A stretch of 64,000 nucleotides of DNA from JALZUR01 sp965205365 (GCA_965205365.1 CBDBGT010000005.1:735961-799960), one strand, 5' to 3'; shown: positions 34,909 through 44,956, numbered from the stretch's first letter. Program-made: numbers and translations. Notes: a model not told the origin generated them from the sequence alone.

Positions 34909-35808
34909 ATGGAAAATAAAAATAAAGAAGTCTATGATAAGATTCTAAAAAAAATTAAACGAGTAGAGTTTTGTGTTCGTAAGATTATGAGTGGGGTTTT
35001 TTTAGGAGTGAAGAACAGCACCTTTAAAGGTCAGGGGATGACTTTCTCTGATATTCGAGCCTACGCTCCTGGTGATGATATTAGAAATTTTGCATGGCAG
35101 GTTATGGCTAAAACAGGGGAGCCTTTTGTTAAAGAGTTTGAGGAGGAAAGAGATCTACAGGTTCATGTTGCCTTAGATGTGGGTCCTTCTATGAAATTCG
35201 GGGGTAAGTTTAAATCTAAGACAATGATTCAAGCATACGTGCTAGCTTTTTTAGGGCTTTTGACGGCAAAAAATAGAGATAAATTTGGAGGCATTGTTTT
35301 TTCCTCAAGGCAGCTTAAAAGAATTCCTGTTATAGGGGGTGAGGATAATGTGCGAAGAGCGCTGTATTCATATTTTGAGGAGGCGGATAAATATAAAGAT
35401 GATGAGTCAAATTTAAATATTGCCTTAGAGTATTTTTTAAAGCTTAGGGCTAAAAACTGTATTTGTATTTTAGCAAGTGACTTTTTAAACCCTATGGATA
35501 GAAAGCTTTTAGCTAGAGTGAAAAGTAAGCATCAAGTTAAACTAGTGTTTATTAGTGATCCATATGAGAAAAATTTTCCTAAAACAGGACTTTTAAGTAC
35601 TGTTGATCCAAGGTTTTTAGAGAAAATATTGTGGATAAATGGTGATGAGGCTATGAATGAAAAGCTTTTAAAAGGTTTTGAGAAGAGAAGAAATAATATT
35701 GAAAAACTTTGTAAAAGTTTTGGAATTTCTTTTATTGAACAGTCTACTCATGATGAAAATCTAGAGAAGATGACAAAAAATTTGCAGCTTAGGAGTGTGT
35801 ATGGATAA
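34909..35808 (+). CDS. DUF58 protein of the MoxR-Bat array
   Basis: The 299 residues carry the DUF58 signature: FKGQGMTFSDIRAYAPGDDI followed by RNFAWQVMAKTGEPFVKEFE. A degenerate vWA-like fold follows (VHVALDVGPSMKFG; DxxxS in place of DxSxS). DUF58 proteins normally lie next to moxR and are thought to be its partners in assembly of surface or metal complexes. It starts 34 bases after moxR and overlaps the next gene by eight bases. Confidence 0.93.
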   Translation: MENKNKEVYDKILKKIKRVEFCVRKIMSGVFLGVKNSTFKGQGMTFSDIRAYAPGDDIRNFAWQVMAKTGEPFVKEFEEERDLQVHVALDVGPSMKFGGKFKSKTMIQAYVLAFLGLLTAKNRDKFGGIVFSSRQLKRIPVIGGEDNVRRALYSYFEEADKYKDDESNLNIALEYFLKLRAKNCICILASDFLNPMDRKLLARVKSKHQVKLVFISDPYEKNFPKTGLLSTVDPRFLEKILWINGDEAMNEKLLKGFEKRRNNIEKLCKSFGISFIEQSTHDENLEKMTKNLQLRSVYG

Positions 35809-36676
35809 GGCCAAAGACACGACAGCAAAGGAGGAAGTTCTTCATTGGACGTGTGAACTTAGTCCAACTGATAAAGAGCCTTTAACAGTTGGAGAGGTTA
35901 AAACATTAAAGTGTTCTGGTTTTGATTTTGCTCCTATTAAGGAAAAATATTCGGTTAAATTAGAAGATGAGTATGAAAATGCTGTTAAGATATTGTCAAT
36001 TAAAAAAGACAGTCAATCTCTTAAGGAGTTTGAAGTTACATCTTATATGCCTATTAAAGGTGATGTAAAAATAAAAATCCAATCATCAGGGGAAACAATT
36101 TTTGAATCTGTTGTAAAAGGCTTAAACGTAAAATCAAGTATTCAAAACCCTAAGGATCCAAAAACCATCAGCCCACAATTAGGATATTATATTTTACCGG
36201 GAGTTTATGAAATTATTTTAATGGGGGCATTTATTGTCGCCTGTTTGATTTTCATGTTTATTAGGTTTAGGAAAAAATTAAAAACTTCTAGAGAGTTTAA
36301 AAGGGTCTTGTCACAGGCAAAGTATGCGGATCCATTTATGGATTTTAATGTTGAAATGAGAGATTATATTGGGCAAAAAAATCCATCGGCTTTATTTTTA
36401 AAGTTGCTAGATGACAGTTTAAAAAAAGTATTTTTTCGAATTTTTGAATCTGTAGTTTCACTGCAAGATCTAGATGTCCTTGTTAAAAGGCTAAGAGTCC
36501 TTGGTTTAGAGGAGCATGAAATAAGAAATTTTTATATTCTTCATGGAGAGTATAAGAAATTTAGAAATTTATATGAATCTAAAAAAAATCAGGCTTTTGA
36601 GGAGAAAAAAGAATTTTTAGAGCAAGTTAAAAAAACTATAAATAGTCTTCGTCAGTACGTAGAAGGGGACAGTTGA
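35801..36676 (+). CDS. Single-span membrane protein of the MoxR-Bat array
   Basis: About 290 residues. The N-terminal part has alternating beta-type segments (EPLTVGEVKTLKCSGFDF, YMPIKGDVKIKIQSSG) and no signal peptide. A single membrane helix follows at about 145-163 (GVYEIILMGAFIVACLIFMF), and then a basic helical domain. The layout recalls the DUF4381-type proteins found at this place in Bat operons, but identity is not certain. I start it at the ATG at 35801, six bases after AGGAG, rather than at the GTG at 35795. It overlaps DUF58 by eight bases and batA by one base. Confidence 0.75.
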   Translation: MDKAKDTTAKEEVLHWTCELSPTDKEPLTVGEVKTLKCSGFDFAPIKEKYSVKLEDEYENAVKILSIKKDSQSLKEFEVTSYMPIKGDVKIKIQSSGETIFESVVKGLNVKSSIQNPKDPKTISPQLGYYILPGVYEIILMGAFIVACLIFMFIRFRKKLKTSREFKRVLSQAKYADPFMDFNVEMRDYIGQKNPSALFLKLLDDSLKKVFFRIFESVVSLQDLDVLVKRLRVLGLEEHEIRNFYILHGEYKKFRNLYESKKNQAFEEKKEFLEQVKKTINSLRQYVEGDS

Positions 36677-37680
36677 TGTATGTAAATATAGGCTTTGCTT
36701 TATTGATCTATATTGTTTGTGCTGTACTGCTGGCTATTGTGTTTGCAGTTTGGAAAAAAAGAAAAGAAAGAGGTTTAGTTTTTCTTGGTGCGAAATTCAT
36801 TGAGGTAAAAAAAAGGGTTATTTTCTTTAGAATTGTGTTTTCATTGATCACAGTTATTAGTTTTATTTATTTATTTTTAGCTCTTGCTAGGCCTCAGCAT
36901 AGGGAGCTTGAGCCTAAGGTATCAGAAAAAGGAATTGATATTTTGTTTTCCTTAGACATTTCAGATTCTATGTTAATAGAGGATATGGCCCCCCATGAAA
37001 ACAGGCTTGAGAGCGCAAAATTTCATATTAAAGAGTTTATGAAAAAAAGACAGTCAGATAGACTGGGTTTAGTTATTTTCTCTGGTGAAGCTTACACAAG
37101 AGTTCCATTGACTGTGGATCATAACTTACTTTTTTCAAATTTAGCAGATGTCTCAGTCAGTGAATTTATAAAAAAAGGTACTGCCATTGGAGTGGCCTTA
37201 GCTGCTGCTGTGAATAGAGTAAGAGAGAGTAAATCAAAATCAAAAGTTATTGTTCTTCTTACAGATGGTGAGAACAATACAGGGGTTATTGATCCTTTAA
37301 CAGCCTTGGATTTGACAGTAGACTTGGGTGCTCGGGTGTATACTGTGGGAATAGGTCGTGATGGAAGATCTATGCTACCAGTATTTTCAAAAGATAGGTT
37401 TGGTAGAAGAGTTAAATCTTATAGGCCTTTTCCTACAAAAATAAATGAAAAGCTTTTAAGAGAAATTGCCCTTAAAACGGGGGGTCAATTTTATCGTGCA
37501 TCAGAGGAATCTGATTTAACAAGAATTTTTGATGATATAGATACCATTGAAAAAGTGGATATTAAACTTCCAGATCGATATAAGGTAGTTGAAAAATTTC
37601 AATTTCCACTTTTTATTTCTATAATTTGTTTTGCTTTCTTAGCATTAATTGAGCTTTTGTTATTTTGGAGAGGGGTTTAG
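36676..37680 (+). CDS. batA: BatA-type vWA membrane protein
   Basis: About 334 residues. Two N-terminal membrane helices precede a von Willebrand A domain with a complete MIDAS metal site: DISDS in FSLDISDSMLIEDM, the Thr in KKGTAIGVALAAA, and Asp in VLLTDGENNTG. A C-terminal membrane helix follows (FPLFISIICFAFLALIELLL). GIGRDGRSMLP is typical of BatA. The ATG at 36676 overlaps the last base of the previous stop. BatA is part of the Bacteroides aerotolerance system; the role in other phyla is an envelope assembly or stress function that is not well defined. Confidence 0.93.
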   Translation: MYVNIGFALLIYIVCAVLLAIVFAVWKKRKERGLVFLGAKFIEVKKRVIFFRIVFSLITVISFIYLFLALARPQHRELEPKVSEKGIDILFSLDISDSMLIEDMAPHENRLESAKFHIKEFMKKRQSDRLGLVIFSGEAYTRVPLTVDHNLLFSNLADVSVSEFIKKGTAIGVALAAAVNRVRESKSKSKVIVLLTDGENNTGVIDPLTALDLTVDLGARVYTVGIGRDGRSMLPVFSKDRFGRRVKSYRPFPTKINEKLLREIALKTGGQFYRASEESDLTRIFDDIDTIEKVDIKLPDRYKVVEKFQFPLFISIICFAFLALIELLLFWRGV

Positions 37681-37683
37681 TCA

Positions 37684-38682
37684 GTGAAATTTTATTCTCC
37701 AGAGTATTTGTTGCTTTTAATTTTACCGGGTTTAATGTTTTTATTGTGGAGGATTTTTCATAAAAAAAGGATTCAAACCATTAAAAACCATTTTTCTACA
37801 GAAAATATAGAAGAATTTAAACTTATTAATGAAAAAAGGGATAAGAAAAGATGGGCTTTTAGGGTAAGTTTTTTAATTGGGTATGTTTTTTTAACAATAG
37901 CTTTAAGTCGCCCTCAGCTTGGTCAAAAAGAAAAATCAATGTTGATTTCTGAGCATTCTGTTGTGTTTTTAATTGATTTATCTAGATCAATGCTTACTAG
38001 AGATATTTTACCATCTAGGTTAGAGATGGTGAAGCAGGAAATCTTTAAATCTTTAAAAATACTTGGAAATTTAAGGGTTGGGCTTGTTGTTTTTGCTGGA
38101 AGTGTTGATGTAATATCTCCCATGACATCAGATTTAAAGGCCATTGAAAGTTATGTTGACTCTTTAGGTGTTGATTCAGTGTCTTCTCAGGGAACACGAA
38201 TTCAAGCTGGACTTGAGGAGTCTAAGAATTTGTTTGAAAGAACACTTAAAAATAATGAAGGAAGCAAGTTGATTGTGCTTTTTTCAGACGGGGAAACACA
38301 TGAAAAAGAAAGCATTGATTATGCAAAAAAACTTGCACGTCTTGGATATAAAATTATTACAGTGGGTATAGGGACTGAGTCTGGAGGTTATGTTCCTGAA
38401 AATGAAACATCGTCTTCATATATTCGTGATAAATCTGGGCAGTTGGTTGTTTCAAAGCCTAATTTTAATTTTTTAAAGAGCCTTGCTCTTACAGCCCAGG
38501 GGGCTTTTTATTACTTGTCTCCAATAGACCCTCTTGGCCCTAAAATAAAAAGCAGTCTAGATAAAATTAAAAGTATGGGAGCAGCTAGGAAGAAATTTAT
38601 TGTGAGAAATGAGGTGTATCAAGGCTTTATTTTATTAGGTTTGTTGTTTTTTGTCTTAGGTTTTGTTGTGGGAAGATTTTAA
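37684..38682 (+). CDS. batB: BatB-type vWA membrane protein
   Basis: The 332 residues share the BatA layout: two N-terminal membrane helices, a vWA domain with DLSRS (VFLIDLSRSMLTRDI), SSQGTRIQAGL and LFSDGETHEKES, and a C-terminal helix (GFILLGLLFFVLGFVVG). The MIDAS is complete. It begins with GTG three bases after batA and overlaps batC by one base (ATGA-like junction). It is a probable partner of BatA and the MoxR ATPase. Confidence 0.92.
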   Translation: MKFYSPEYLLLLILPGLMFLLWRIFHKKRIQTIKNHFSTENIEEFKLINEKRDKKRWAFRVSFLIGYVFLTIALSRPQLGQKEKSMLISEHSVVFLIDLSRSMLTRDILPSRLEMVKQEIFKSLKILGNLRVGLVVFAGSVDVISPMTSDLKAIESYVDSLGVDSVSSQGTRIQAGLEESKNLFERTLKNNEGSKLIVLFSDGETHEKESIDYAKKLARLGYKIITVGIGTESGGYVPENETSSSYIRDKSGQLVVSKPNFNFLKSLALTAQGAFYYLSPIDPLGPKIKSSLDKIKSMGAARKKFIVRNEVYQGFILLGLLFFVLGFVVGRF

Positions 38683-39404
38683 TGGAAAATATACTTTTAA
38701 AGTCCACTATGGTGCTTATATTCTTATTAGGAACGGGTTGTGATAAATCCACTTGGTACAACAATGTTGGAATTTTTAAAATGTATACAAAAACCCCCTT
38801 AAAAGCTAAGGCTGCCTTTACCAAGGCGTTATTAGAGAACCCTGAAAATGCTATTGCTAGGTATAATCTTTCCATAGGGAATTTGCATTTAGAGCAGTTA
38901 AATGATTCTTTAAAGGAGTTAAATGCACTACAAAAAGTTTATGAATCTAATGCAAGGTTTGAAAATTCAAAAGAGTTGTTCAACGTATATTTTGCTAAAG
39001 CTTTTTTATTGGGGCTTATACAGGATGTTTCAGAGGCACTAAATACATATCAAAAAGCATTAAGAATAGACCCCTCCTCGTTAAAAGTGAAAAATAACAT
39101 TGAAATTTTGACTCAAAAAGGGTCTGGCAAAAAAGGTGGAGACTCTAATAAGAAGAAAGAAGGGGAGAAAAAGGGAGGCAATGAGAAAACCCCTGACAAA
39201 GAGAAAGGGGAGTCTAACAAATTAGATAAAAACGATAAAATTCAAGGTCAGGATGATTCGTCTTTAAAAAAGAAAAATCTTTCTAAGGCTGAGCTTGAGC
39301 AAATTTTAAAAGAGATTAAGGATCAAGAAAGTAAGGTGCGCGCTAAGGAAAATAAGAAGAATAAAAGAAAAAAAGGGGGGGCTAGAAATGAGAAAACTTG
39401 GTAG
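38682..39404 (+). CDS. batC: BatC-type TPR lipoprotein
   Basis: The 240 residues begin with a hydrophobic leader (MENILLKSTMVLIFLLGTGC) that looks like a lipoprotein signal, although the position before the Cys triplet is imperfect. Two or three TPR units follow (LKAKAAFTKALLENPENAIA, RYNLSIG; EALNTYQKALRIDPSSLKVK, NNI). The last 90 residues are extremely Lys/Glu/Gly-rich and probably disordered. TPR and charged tail match BatC. The end overlaps batD by 17 bases. Confidence 0.88.
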   Translation: MENILLKSTMVLIFLLGTGCDKSTWYNNVGIFKMYTKTPLKAKAAFTKALLENPENAIARYNLSIGNLHLEQLNDSLKELNALQKVYESNARFENSKELFNVYFAKAFLLGLIQDVSEALNTYQKALRIDPSSLKVKNNIEILTQKGSGKKGGDSNKKKEGEKKGGNEKTPDKEKGESNKLDKNDKIQGQDDSSLKKKNLSKAELEQILKEIKDQESKVRAKENKKNKRKKGGARNEKTW

Positions 39405-41232
39405 TTGCTTTTTATTTTTTGAACTTTTTTTGTCTGCGTTTGCTTGGAGTAGTTTTAAAGTGGAAACTTCGCTTTCAGACACCAATTTAGAGATTGGGGA
39501 TCAGGTTACTTATACTATAAAAATAATTTCTGGTGAAAAATTGGTTCGTCCAGGAGCAAAATTTCAGCCTCCTGAAATTCATGGGCTTGATTATATGGGA
39601 GTTTCTCAAAGCTCTAGTACGGGGTTGTCCATTAGCAATTTTAAGAAAATAGCTTCTTATAAAATGACCACAGCCATTAGCTATGCTTGTATGAAGGAAG
39701 GTAATTTTAAAATTCCATCAATAGATTTAGATTTAAATGGTTTAAAAACTCAAAGTTTAAGCTTTAAAGTGTATAAGAAGTTACCAGTTCATTTAAAGAA
39801 ACAACAGTCTAGAGTGGCGGGGCGACGTAGGAATCAAATGAAATCATTGCTTGATCAGTTTACGGGAAATAGTGGGTTTTTCGGCCAAACTTCTTCAGAG
39901 GAATTTAAGCCTGAATTTTTCACAGAGGTTGAAGTTAATAAAAGTGAAGTTTTTAAAGGAGAGCAGTTGATTGCTACTTGGTATGTATATTTATCAGTAA
40001 ATACATCTTTAGGTAGTTTTGATACTCTCGAGTTTCCAACGCTTCGAGGCTTTTGGAAGGAGGATGTTAATTTTGCAACAAGGTTTTACTGGAAGCCTGT
40101 TGTTAAAAATGGTAAACGTTATATTAGATCTATTTTAAGTTCTTACGCATTAACTCCTTATAACCAAGGGAGTTTAGAAATAGACTCGTTTAAGCTTAGG
40201 GCAGTGGTTTTAACAAGTGGGTTTTTTAATAGAAAGAAAAAAGTATTGAGTGCTGTGAGTGCCCCTCTCTTAATAAAAGTTAAGGCTTTGCCAACCCCTA
40301 TTCCTGAAAGTTATTTTGGTGGAGTCGGTAGGTTTAAAGTTGATAGTGGAAATGTTAATGAAAAAAGAGAAGTTCTTTTTGCAAAATCGTTTATATACAC
40401 TATAAAAGTTATTGGAGATGAGGCAAATGTAAAATTTATTAAACCGCCTAAAATTGATACCGGAGGTGAGTTTTTAATTTATAATGTAGAAGAAGAATAT
40501 AAATTTTTTCCTGAAAAAGTGAGTTCATATAAGGACTTTAAATATACTATTGTACCTAAGAAAGTAGGAACTTATAGGCTTCCAGATATTAAAATTAGTT
40601 TCTTTCATGGTGACTCAAGTGTATACTATGATGCTTATGTGAAGCTTCCTATTTTTAAAGTTTTACCTAATAAAAATATTAAAAAAATTAAAGACGCTGA
40701 TTTTGCAAAGAAGGAGGTAAAACAAGGTGCTCACTTAGATGAAAAATTAGAGCCTCAAAGTGGTCGTGCTTATGGGGATTATTTTTTCACACATATACCT
40801 TATTTTATTCAGTGCTTATTTTTATTTATTACATTAGGATTGTGCTTTTGGATGTATAAAAAACTTTCTAAAGTTACACTTATACAGGAGAGTTTAATAA
40901 AGCGATTGGAGGAAAGAACTCACAGAGCAGCTGAAACTTTTAAAAAAGGTGATGAGAAAAAAGCTCTTAATGAGCTCATAAATATCTACTCTCTTCTTAT
41001 TGGTGGTGTTTCAGGGAAGCGCTTTGGTGTTGAGGATGTGTTTTCTAGGGCTGCTCAAAATTTACCCCCGAGCCTAAAGTCTAATAGTGAGGCGTTAAAA
41101 AACTTAAATGAGACTTTACAAAAATTAAGGTTTGGGTCTGGATTGGAATCTGGAGAAAATCAGGCTAAGTTGCAAAAGTGTTTAAAGCAGTTTACAAAAT
41201 TATTTTCAGATTTAAAAGACTATTTGCTCTAG
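39388..41232 (+). CDS. batD: BatD-type membrane protein
   Basis: The 614 residues start with a signal peptide (MRKLGSCFLFFELFLSAFAW). Several Ig-like beta segments follow, typical of BatD: DTNLEIGDQVTYTIKI, NKSEVFKGEQLIATWYVY, VPKKVGTYRLPDIKISFF. One membrane helix (YFIQCLFLFITLGLCFWMYK, about 470-488) is followed by a cytosolic helical tail. It lies between batC and slt, overlapping both. BatD is expected to reach into the periplasm and to join the vWA proteins at the membrane. Confidence 0.9.
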   Translation: MRKLGSCFLFFELFLSAFAWSSFKVETSLSDTNLEIGDQVTYTIKIISGEKLVRPGAKFQPPEIHGLDYMGVSQSSSTGLSISNFKKIASYKMTTAISYACMKEGNFKIPSIDLDLNGLKTQSLSFKVYKKLPVHLKKQQSRVAGRRRNQMKSLLDQFTGNSGFFGQTSSEEFKPEFFTEVEVNKSEVFKGEQLIATWYVYLSVNTSLGSFDTLEFPTLRGFWKEDVNFATRFYWKPVVKNGKRYIRSILSSYALTPYNQGSLEIDSFKLRAVVLTSGFFNRKKKVLSAVSAPLLIKVKALPTPIPESYFGGVGRFKVDSGNVNEKREVLFAKSFIYTIKVIGDEANVKFIKPPKIDTGGEFLIYNVEEEYKFFPEKVSSYKDFKYTIVPKKVGTYRLPDIKISFFHGDSSVYYDAYVKLPIFKVLPNKNIKKIKDADFAKKEVKQGAHLDEKLEPQSGRAYGDYFFTHIPYFIQCLFLFITLGLCFWMYKKLSKVTLIQESLIKRLEERTHRAAETFKKGDEKKALNELINIYSLLIGGVSGKRFGVEDVFSRAAQNLPPSLKSNSEALKNLNETLQKLRFGSGLESGENQAKLQKCLKQFTKLFSDLKDYLL

Positions 41233-43268
41233 GAGGAGTGCTTTTTTTTTCCACACAAGTGTTTTCTTTTCAATTAGATAGTGAGAGCATTGTTACTCAA
41301 AGGGATCATTTTTCAAATTTAGAGAAAAAAGCAGCGTTTAAAAAACTTAATGAGTTTATTTCCTTTTGCATTAAGGCAAGGAGTTTAGAGTGCTTAAAAC
41401 GTGCTCAGGCTATTTATATTAATCCTGAATTTATGTTTTTTAAAAACCTAGTTTCTCAGCTTGTAGTTTCAGCTATTATAAACCAAAAACAGCCTCTTAA
41501 AACAATTTCTTTTTTAAATAAAGGTGAACTAAACACCCGTGAGCTTATTAAGATATTTAAAAACTATAAAGTGACTGAAGTAGAGAGTTTTTTTGGTAAA
41601 GATTTTTTTATGAAACACAAAGAGGTAGAAGAAATTTTTTTAAAAGAAGTGGGACTTTTATGTAAGTTTTTAAGTAAAAAAGAATTTATTGAGCAAGTTT
41701 TAAAAAAGCTTTCACAGGAAGAAGACTTTTTTTCTAAAGATTTTTCAAGTTTTCCCTGCGGTTTAAAGCTTGTTGGAGGATTAAAAGTATTAGATGATGA
41801 GATTAAGAAGTTTAAAAAGAAAAGGTCTTTAAAAGAAACATATAAATTTTCGTTTTTAAAAGAAAAAGTATTAAAAGCTGAGTATAAAAGGTTTTCTTTT
41901 TATCCTAAGAGGACTTTAGCTTATAGAATAAAAAATATTTGGAAAAACATCTTTACTTCAAAGCCCCCTTTACAAGAAAAAGTTATAAAAAACTTATTCT
42001 ATAATGGAGAGTATAAACTCTTATCCGGTGGTTATGATGCCTTTGAAAAAGATTTAAAAACTCTAAAACCTGAATCGTTGCAATATGTTGTGAAATCTTT
42101 AATTGCGTTAGGAGAGTATGAAAAGGCTTTGAGTGTTAGTGGTGGAATTAAGTTAAGCCCCTTTAAAGCAATTGAAGAAATTAAACTTATGAGAGGGAGT
42201 GCTTACTTAAGGTTAGAGCGGTTTGCTCAGGCTGAAGTGGAGTTTAGAGACTTAGTAAAGAATGCTATAAACTTAGAGCTGTCAGGTTTATATTGGCTAA
42301 GAGTGTCTTTAAAAAAACAAAAAAAAATGAAAGAATTAAAAAACATTGATAAAAAAATATTAAGATCATATCCGTTTTCATACTATGGTCTTATGGTGGC
42401 CTTTAAAACACGTGGAAAATCGTTCTTTAATATATATAAAAAAAATATTTTAATTAAACAAAGTTTTGCTAGCGTTTTTACTCTTGGTGAAGAGGCGAGG
42501 TTGAATTTTTACTATGCTTATAAGCATAAGAATTACTTTAAAAAAACGTTTAAAAATATAGAGCCTAAGTTAAATCCACTTCAAAAAGCGTTGTTTGCCC
42601 TTGTTTTTAAAAATCTTGATGATCAGTTAGAGGTCATTAGAGGGTTAAATTTAGCGTGGGATTTAGATGGGCAGACTAGAGCTAAGCCGTTTGTCTTAGC
42701 GTCTTTTCCTATGTTGTTTCAACTTGAAATTAAAAAAACATTAAAAGGAAAAAAAAATATAGACAGCTCATTGCTTTACTCAATTATAAGGCAGGAGAGT
42801 GCGTTTCAAAATTTTGCTCAAAGCTCATCTGGAGCAAGGGGGCTTATGCAGCTCTTGCCCTCAACGGCTAAAGATGTTTCAAAGCAAGTAGGGTATAGGG
42901 GGTATGAAAAGGCTAAAGATTTATACAAACCAGATGTGAACATATACCTAGGCGCTACATACATTCAAAGGCTTATTCGAGCAGGGAAGGGTTATGTGCC
43001 CTATGCTGTTGCTTCGTATAATGCAGGCCCTGGTAGAATGTATAGGTGGAGTAAGTTTAGATCAGAGATCACAGACCTTAGGCAGGGGCCTAAGGAGGAG
43101 GGCTTTAATCCCATAGAGGAGCTTTGGATAGAGGAGCTACCGTGGTCAGAGACTAGGTTTTATACTAAGGCTATTCTTAGAAATATAGGTATTTATTTAG
43201 CTTTAAAAAGCAAACAAAATGAGTTTAATTGTTATCCATTTTGGTCCTGTATTGAGAAAAAGCCATAG
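41178..43268 (+). CDS. slt: Slt-type soluble lytic transglycosylase
   Basis: The protein has 696 residues. A basic N-terminus and hydrophobic segment (RFKRLFALGGVLFFSTQVFS) form a signal peptide. The middle is an alpha-superhelical region of TPR-like helices (about 100-520). The C-terminal SLT domain has the catalytic Glu in SIIRQESAFQ and the family motifs SGARGLMQLLPSTAKDV, NIYLGATYI and AVASYNAGPGRMYRW, ending with ELPWSETRFYTKAI. It cleaves peptidoglycan glycan strands with 1,6-anhydro ends. The assigned GTG start lies 55 bases inside batD, so translation is probably coupled. Slt is an unusual last member of a Bat array. Confidence 0.94.
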   Translation: MFKAVYKIIFRFKRLFALGGVLFFSTQVFSFQLDSESIVTQRDHFSNLEKKAAFKKLNEFISFCIKARSLECLKRAQAIYINPEFMFFKNLVSQLVVSAIINQKQPLKTISFLNKGELNTRELIKIFKNYKVTEVESFFGKDFFMKHKEVEEIFLKEVGLLCKFLSKKEFIEQVLKKLSQEEDFFSKDFSSFPCGLKLVGGLKVLDDEIKKFKKKRSLKETYKFSFLKEKVLKAEYKRFSFYPKRTLAYRIKNIWKNIFTSKPPLQEKVIKNLFYNGEYKLLSGGYDAFEKDLKTLKPESLQYVVKSLIALGEYEKALSVSGGIKLSPFKAIEEIKLMRGSAYLRLERFAQAEVEFRDLVKNAINLELSGLYWLRVSLKKQKKMKELKNIDKKILRSYPFSYYGLMVAFKTRGKSFFNIYKKNILIKQSFASVFTLGEEARLNFYYAYKHKNYFKKTFKNIEPKLNPLQKALFALVFKNLDDQLEVIRGLNLAWDLDGQTRAKPFVLASFPMLFQLEIKKTLKGKKNIDSSLLYSIIRQESAFQNFAQSSSGARGLMQLLPSTAKDVSKQVGYRGYEKAKDLYKPDVNIYLGATYIQRLIRAGKGYVPYAVASYNAGPGRMYRWSKFRSEITDLRQGPKEEGFNPIEELWIEELPWSETRFYTKAILRNIGIYLALKSKQNEFNCYPFWSCIEKKP

Positions 43269-43378
43269 ATTAGTAAAGGTTTAATTTAGAATTTTTATAA
43301 AATCCAGGCTTATGGGCTAAGCTAGTTGCCAGGTTTATGTACCTGCTGGTATTCTTTTAGTTAATAGAGAGAGGAAGT

Positions 43379-44956
43379 ATGAATAAAAATCAGATTAGGC
43401 TTGTGGTGGTTTTAGCAGCTGGGTTTTTAATGGGCTGTATGCATAAACCTGAGTTGAGAAAAACAGAGGTTAGTAACCAGTTTGAATACCCTGGGTCAGC
43501 GTTAGCTTACGGAGTTTTAGTTAAAGACCAGAAAGAAGCTATTCCAAAAGAAATTAAGAATGCCATTGAAGTTGCAAAATTAGAAATGGAGCCGGTTCAA
43601 ATTCAAAAAAATATGCCTCCTCGGGCAGATGCTCACTATAGAGATGATATTTTTTACGTGAGCCCTTACGGGGAGAGCTTGGTAAAAAAGTGGGAGACTT
43701 ATTTTACAGGTAGGGGGCGTCGTCATATGGAGCGTTATCTTAAACGCTTACCTAGGTATGAAGCTCTTATGAAAGGTGTTTTAAAAGAAGAGGGTGTTCC
43801 TCAAGAGTTGATTTATATTGCGTTAATTGAGTCAGGTTTTAATTCTGTGGCAAAGAGCCATGCAAGTGCTGTTGGTTATTGGCAGTTTATTCGTGGCACA
43901 GGCAAGGCCTACGGTTTAAAGCAAAATTGGCTCATTGATGAAAGAAGAGATCCTATTTTATCAACAAGGGCTGCAGCTCAGTATTTTAAAGCCTTGTATC
44001 AGGCGTTTGGATCATGGCATTTGGCGATGAGTTCTTATAATGCTGGAGAGCATAGGGTTTTAAGAGCTGTGATGAACAATATGACTAGAGAGTTTTGGCA
44101 GCTTCATGAGAAAAAACAGCTTCCTCGTGAAACTCTAGACTATGTTCCTAAATTTATTGCAGCTGCTAAAATAGCAAGCAACCCTAGGAAATATGGCTTT
44201 AGCTACATTATAGGGCAAGAGCCATTTTTTTTTGAAGAGATTAAAATTACAAAGGGCATTAGTTTAAGTAAATTTGCTAAAAACTTAGGTGTCCCTTTTA
44301 AAGAAATTAAGCGTCTTAACCCAGCATTTAAAACAGATTTTGCGCCCATATATAGAGGTGGAGCAACAACCATAAGAGTTCCCCGTGGTAAAAAAGCCTT
44401 AGCTTTAGCTGCGGTTTTTAAAAGCTACTCCACTAAAAAATATTTTGTAGCAGGCGGGGCATCTTACCATAGAGTTAAAAGAGGAGACACTCTTTCAGGT
44501 ATTGCAAAAAAATATAGAACTCGTGTATCTGCTTTAAAAAACTTAAATGGCCTTACTAGTCAATCTATTATTCGCCCAGGAAGAAAGATTAAGCTTCCTC
44601 AAGGTAGGAGAGTAGCTGGGAAATCTGGTAGAAGAAAGGCTAGAGTTTCTTCTAGTGGTTCTTATAAGGTGCGCTCTGGAGACAACCTTTGGGTTATTGG
44701 AAAAAAGTTTGGTGTTTCTGTTAGCAATTTAAAAAAATGGAATAATTTATATTTTTCAAAGTTAAAAGTAGGTCAAATCCTACGTGTGGCTAAAAATCCA
44801 AGGCAATCTAAAGTTTACTATGTTCAAAGAGGTGACAACCTAACAACCATAGCTAGAAAGCATAAAGTTACTCTATCTAATCTTTTAAGGCAAAACAGCC
44901 TAACAACCCGTTCTATTTTAGTTGTGGGTAAAAGGTTGGTTATCCCAGCACCTTAG
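43379..44956 (+). CDS. mltD: MltD-like membrane-bound lytic transglycosylase with LysM repeats
   Basis: The 525-residue lipoprotein has signal and lipobox VLAAGFLMGC. The transglycosylase domain (about 125-290) contains YIALIESGFNSVAKSHASA, VGYWQFIRGTGKAYGL and AMSSYNAGEHRV; the catalytic Glu is in LIESGF. A divergent LysM-like stretch follows (KITKGISLSKFAKNLGVPFK). Three clear LysM repeats then bind peptidoglycan: HRVKRGDTLSGIAKKY, YKVRSGDNLWVIGKKF, YYVQRGDNLTTIARKH. GAGAGGAAGT precedes the ATG. The stop overlaps that of the convergent Mrp gene by four bases. Confidence 0.94.
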   Translation: MNKNQIRLVVVLAAGFLMGCMHKPELRKTEVSNQFEYPGSALAYGVLVKDQKEAIPKEIKNAIEVAKLEMEPVQIQKNMPPRADAHYRDDIFYVSPYGESLVKKWETYFTGRGRRHMERYLKRLPRYEALMKGVLKEEGVPQELIYIALIESGFNSVAKSHASAVGYWQFIRGTGKAYGLKQNWLIDERRDPILSTRAAAQYFKALYQAFGSWHLAMSSYNAGEHRVLRAVMNNMTREFWQLHEKKQLPRETLDYVPKFIAAAKIASNPRKYGFSYIIGQEPFFFEEIKITKGISLSKFAKNLGVPFKEIKRLNPAFKTDFAPIYRGGATTIRVPRGKKALALAAVFKSYSTKKYFVAGGASYHRVKRGDTLSGIAKKYRTRVSALKNLNGLTSQSIIRPGRKIKLPQGRRVAGKSGRRKARVSSSGSYKVRSGDNLWVIGKKFGVSVSNLKKWNNLYFSKLKVGQILRVAKNPRQSKVYYVQRGDNLTTIARKHKVTLSNLLRQNSLTTRSILVVGKRLVIPAP

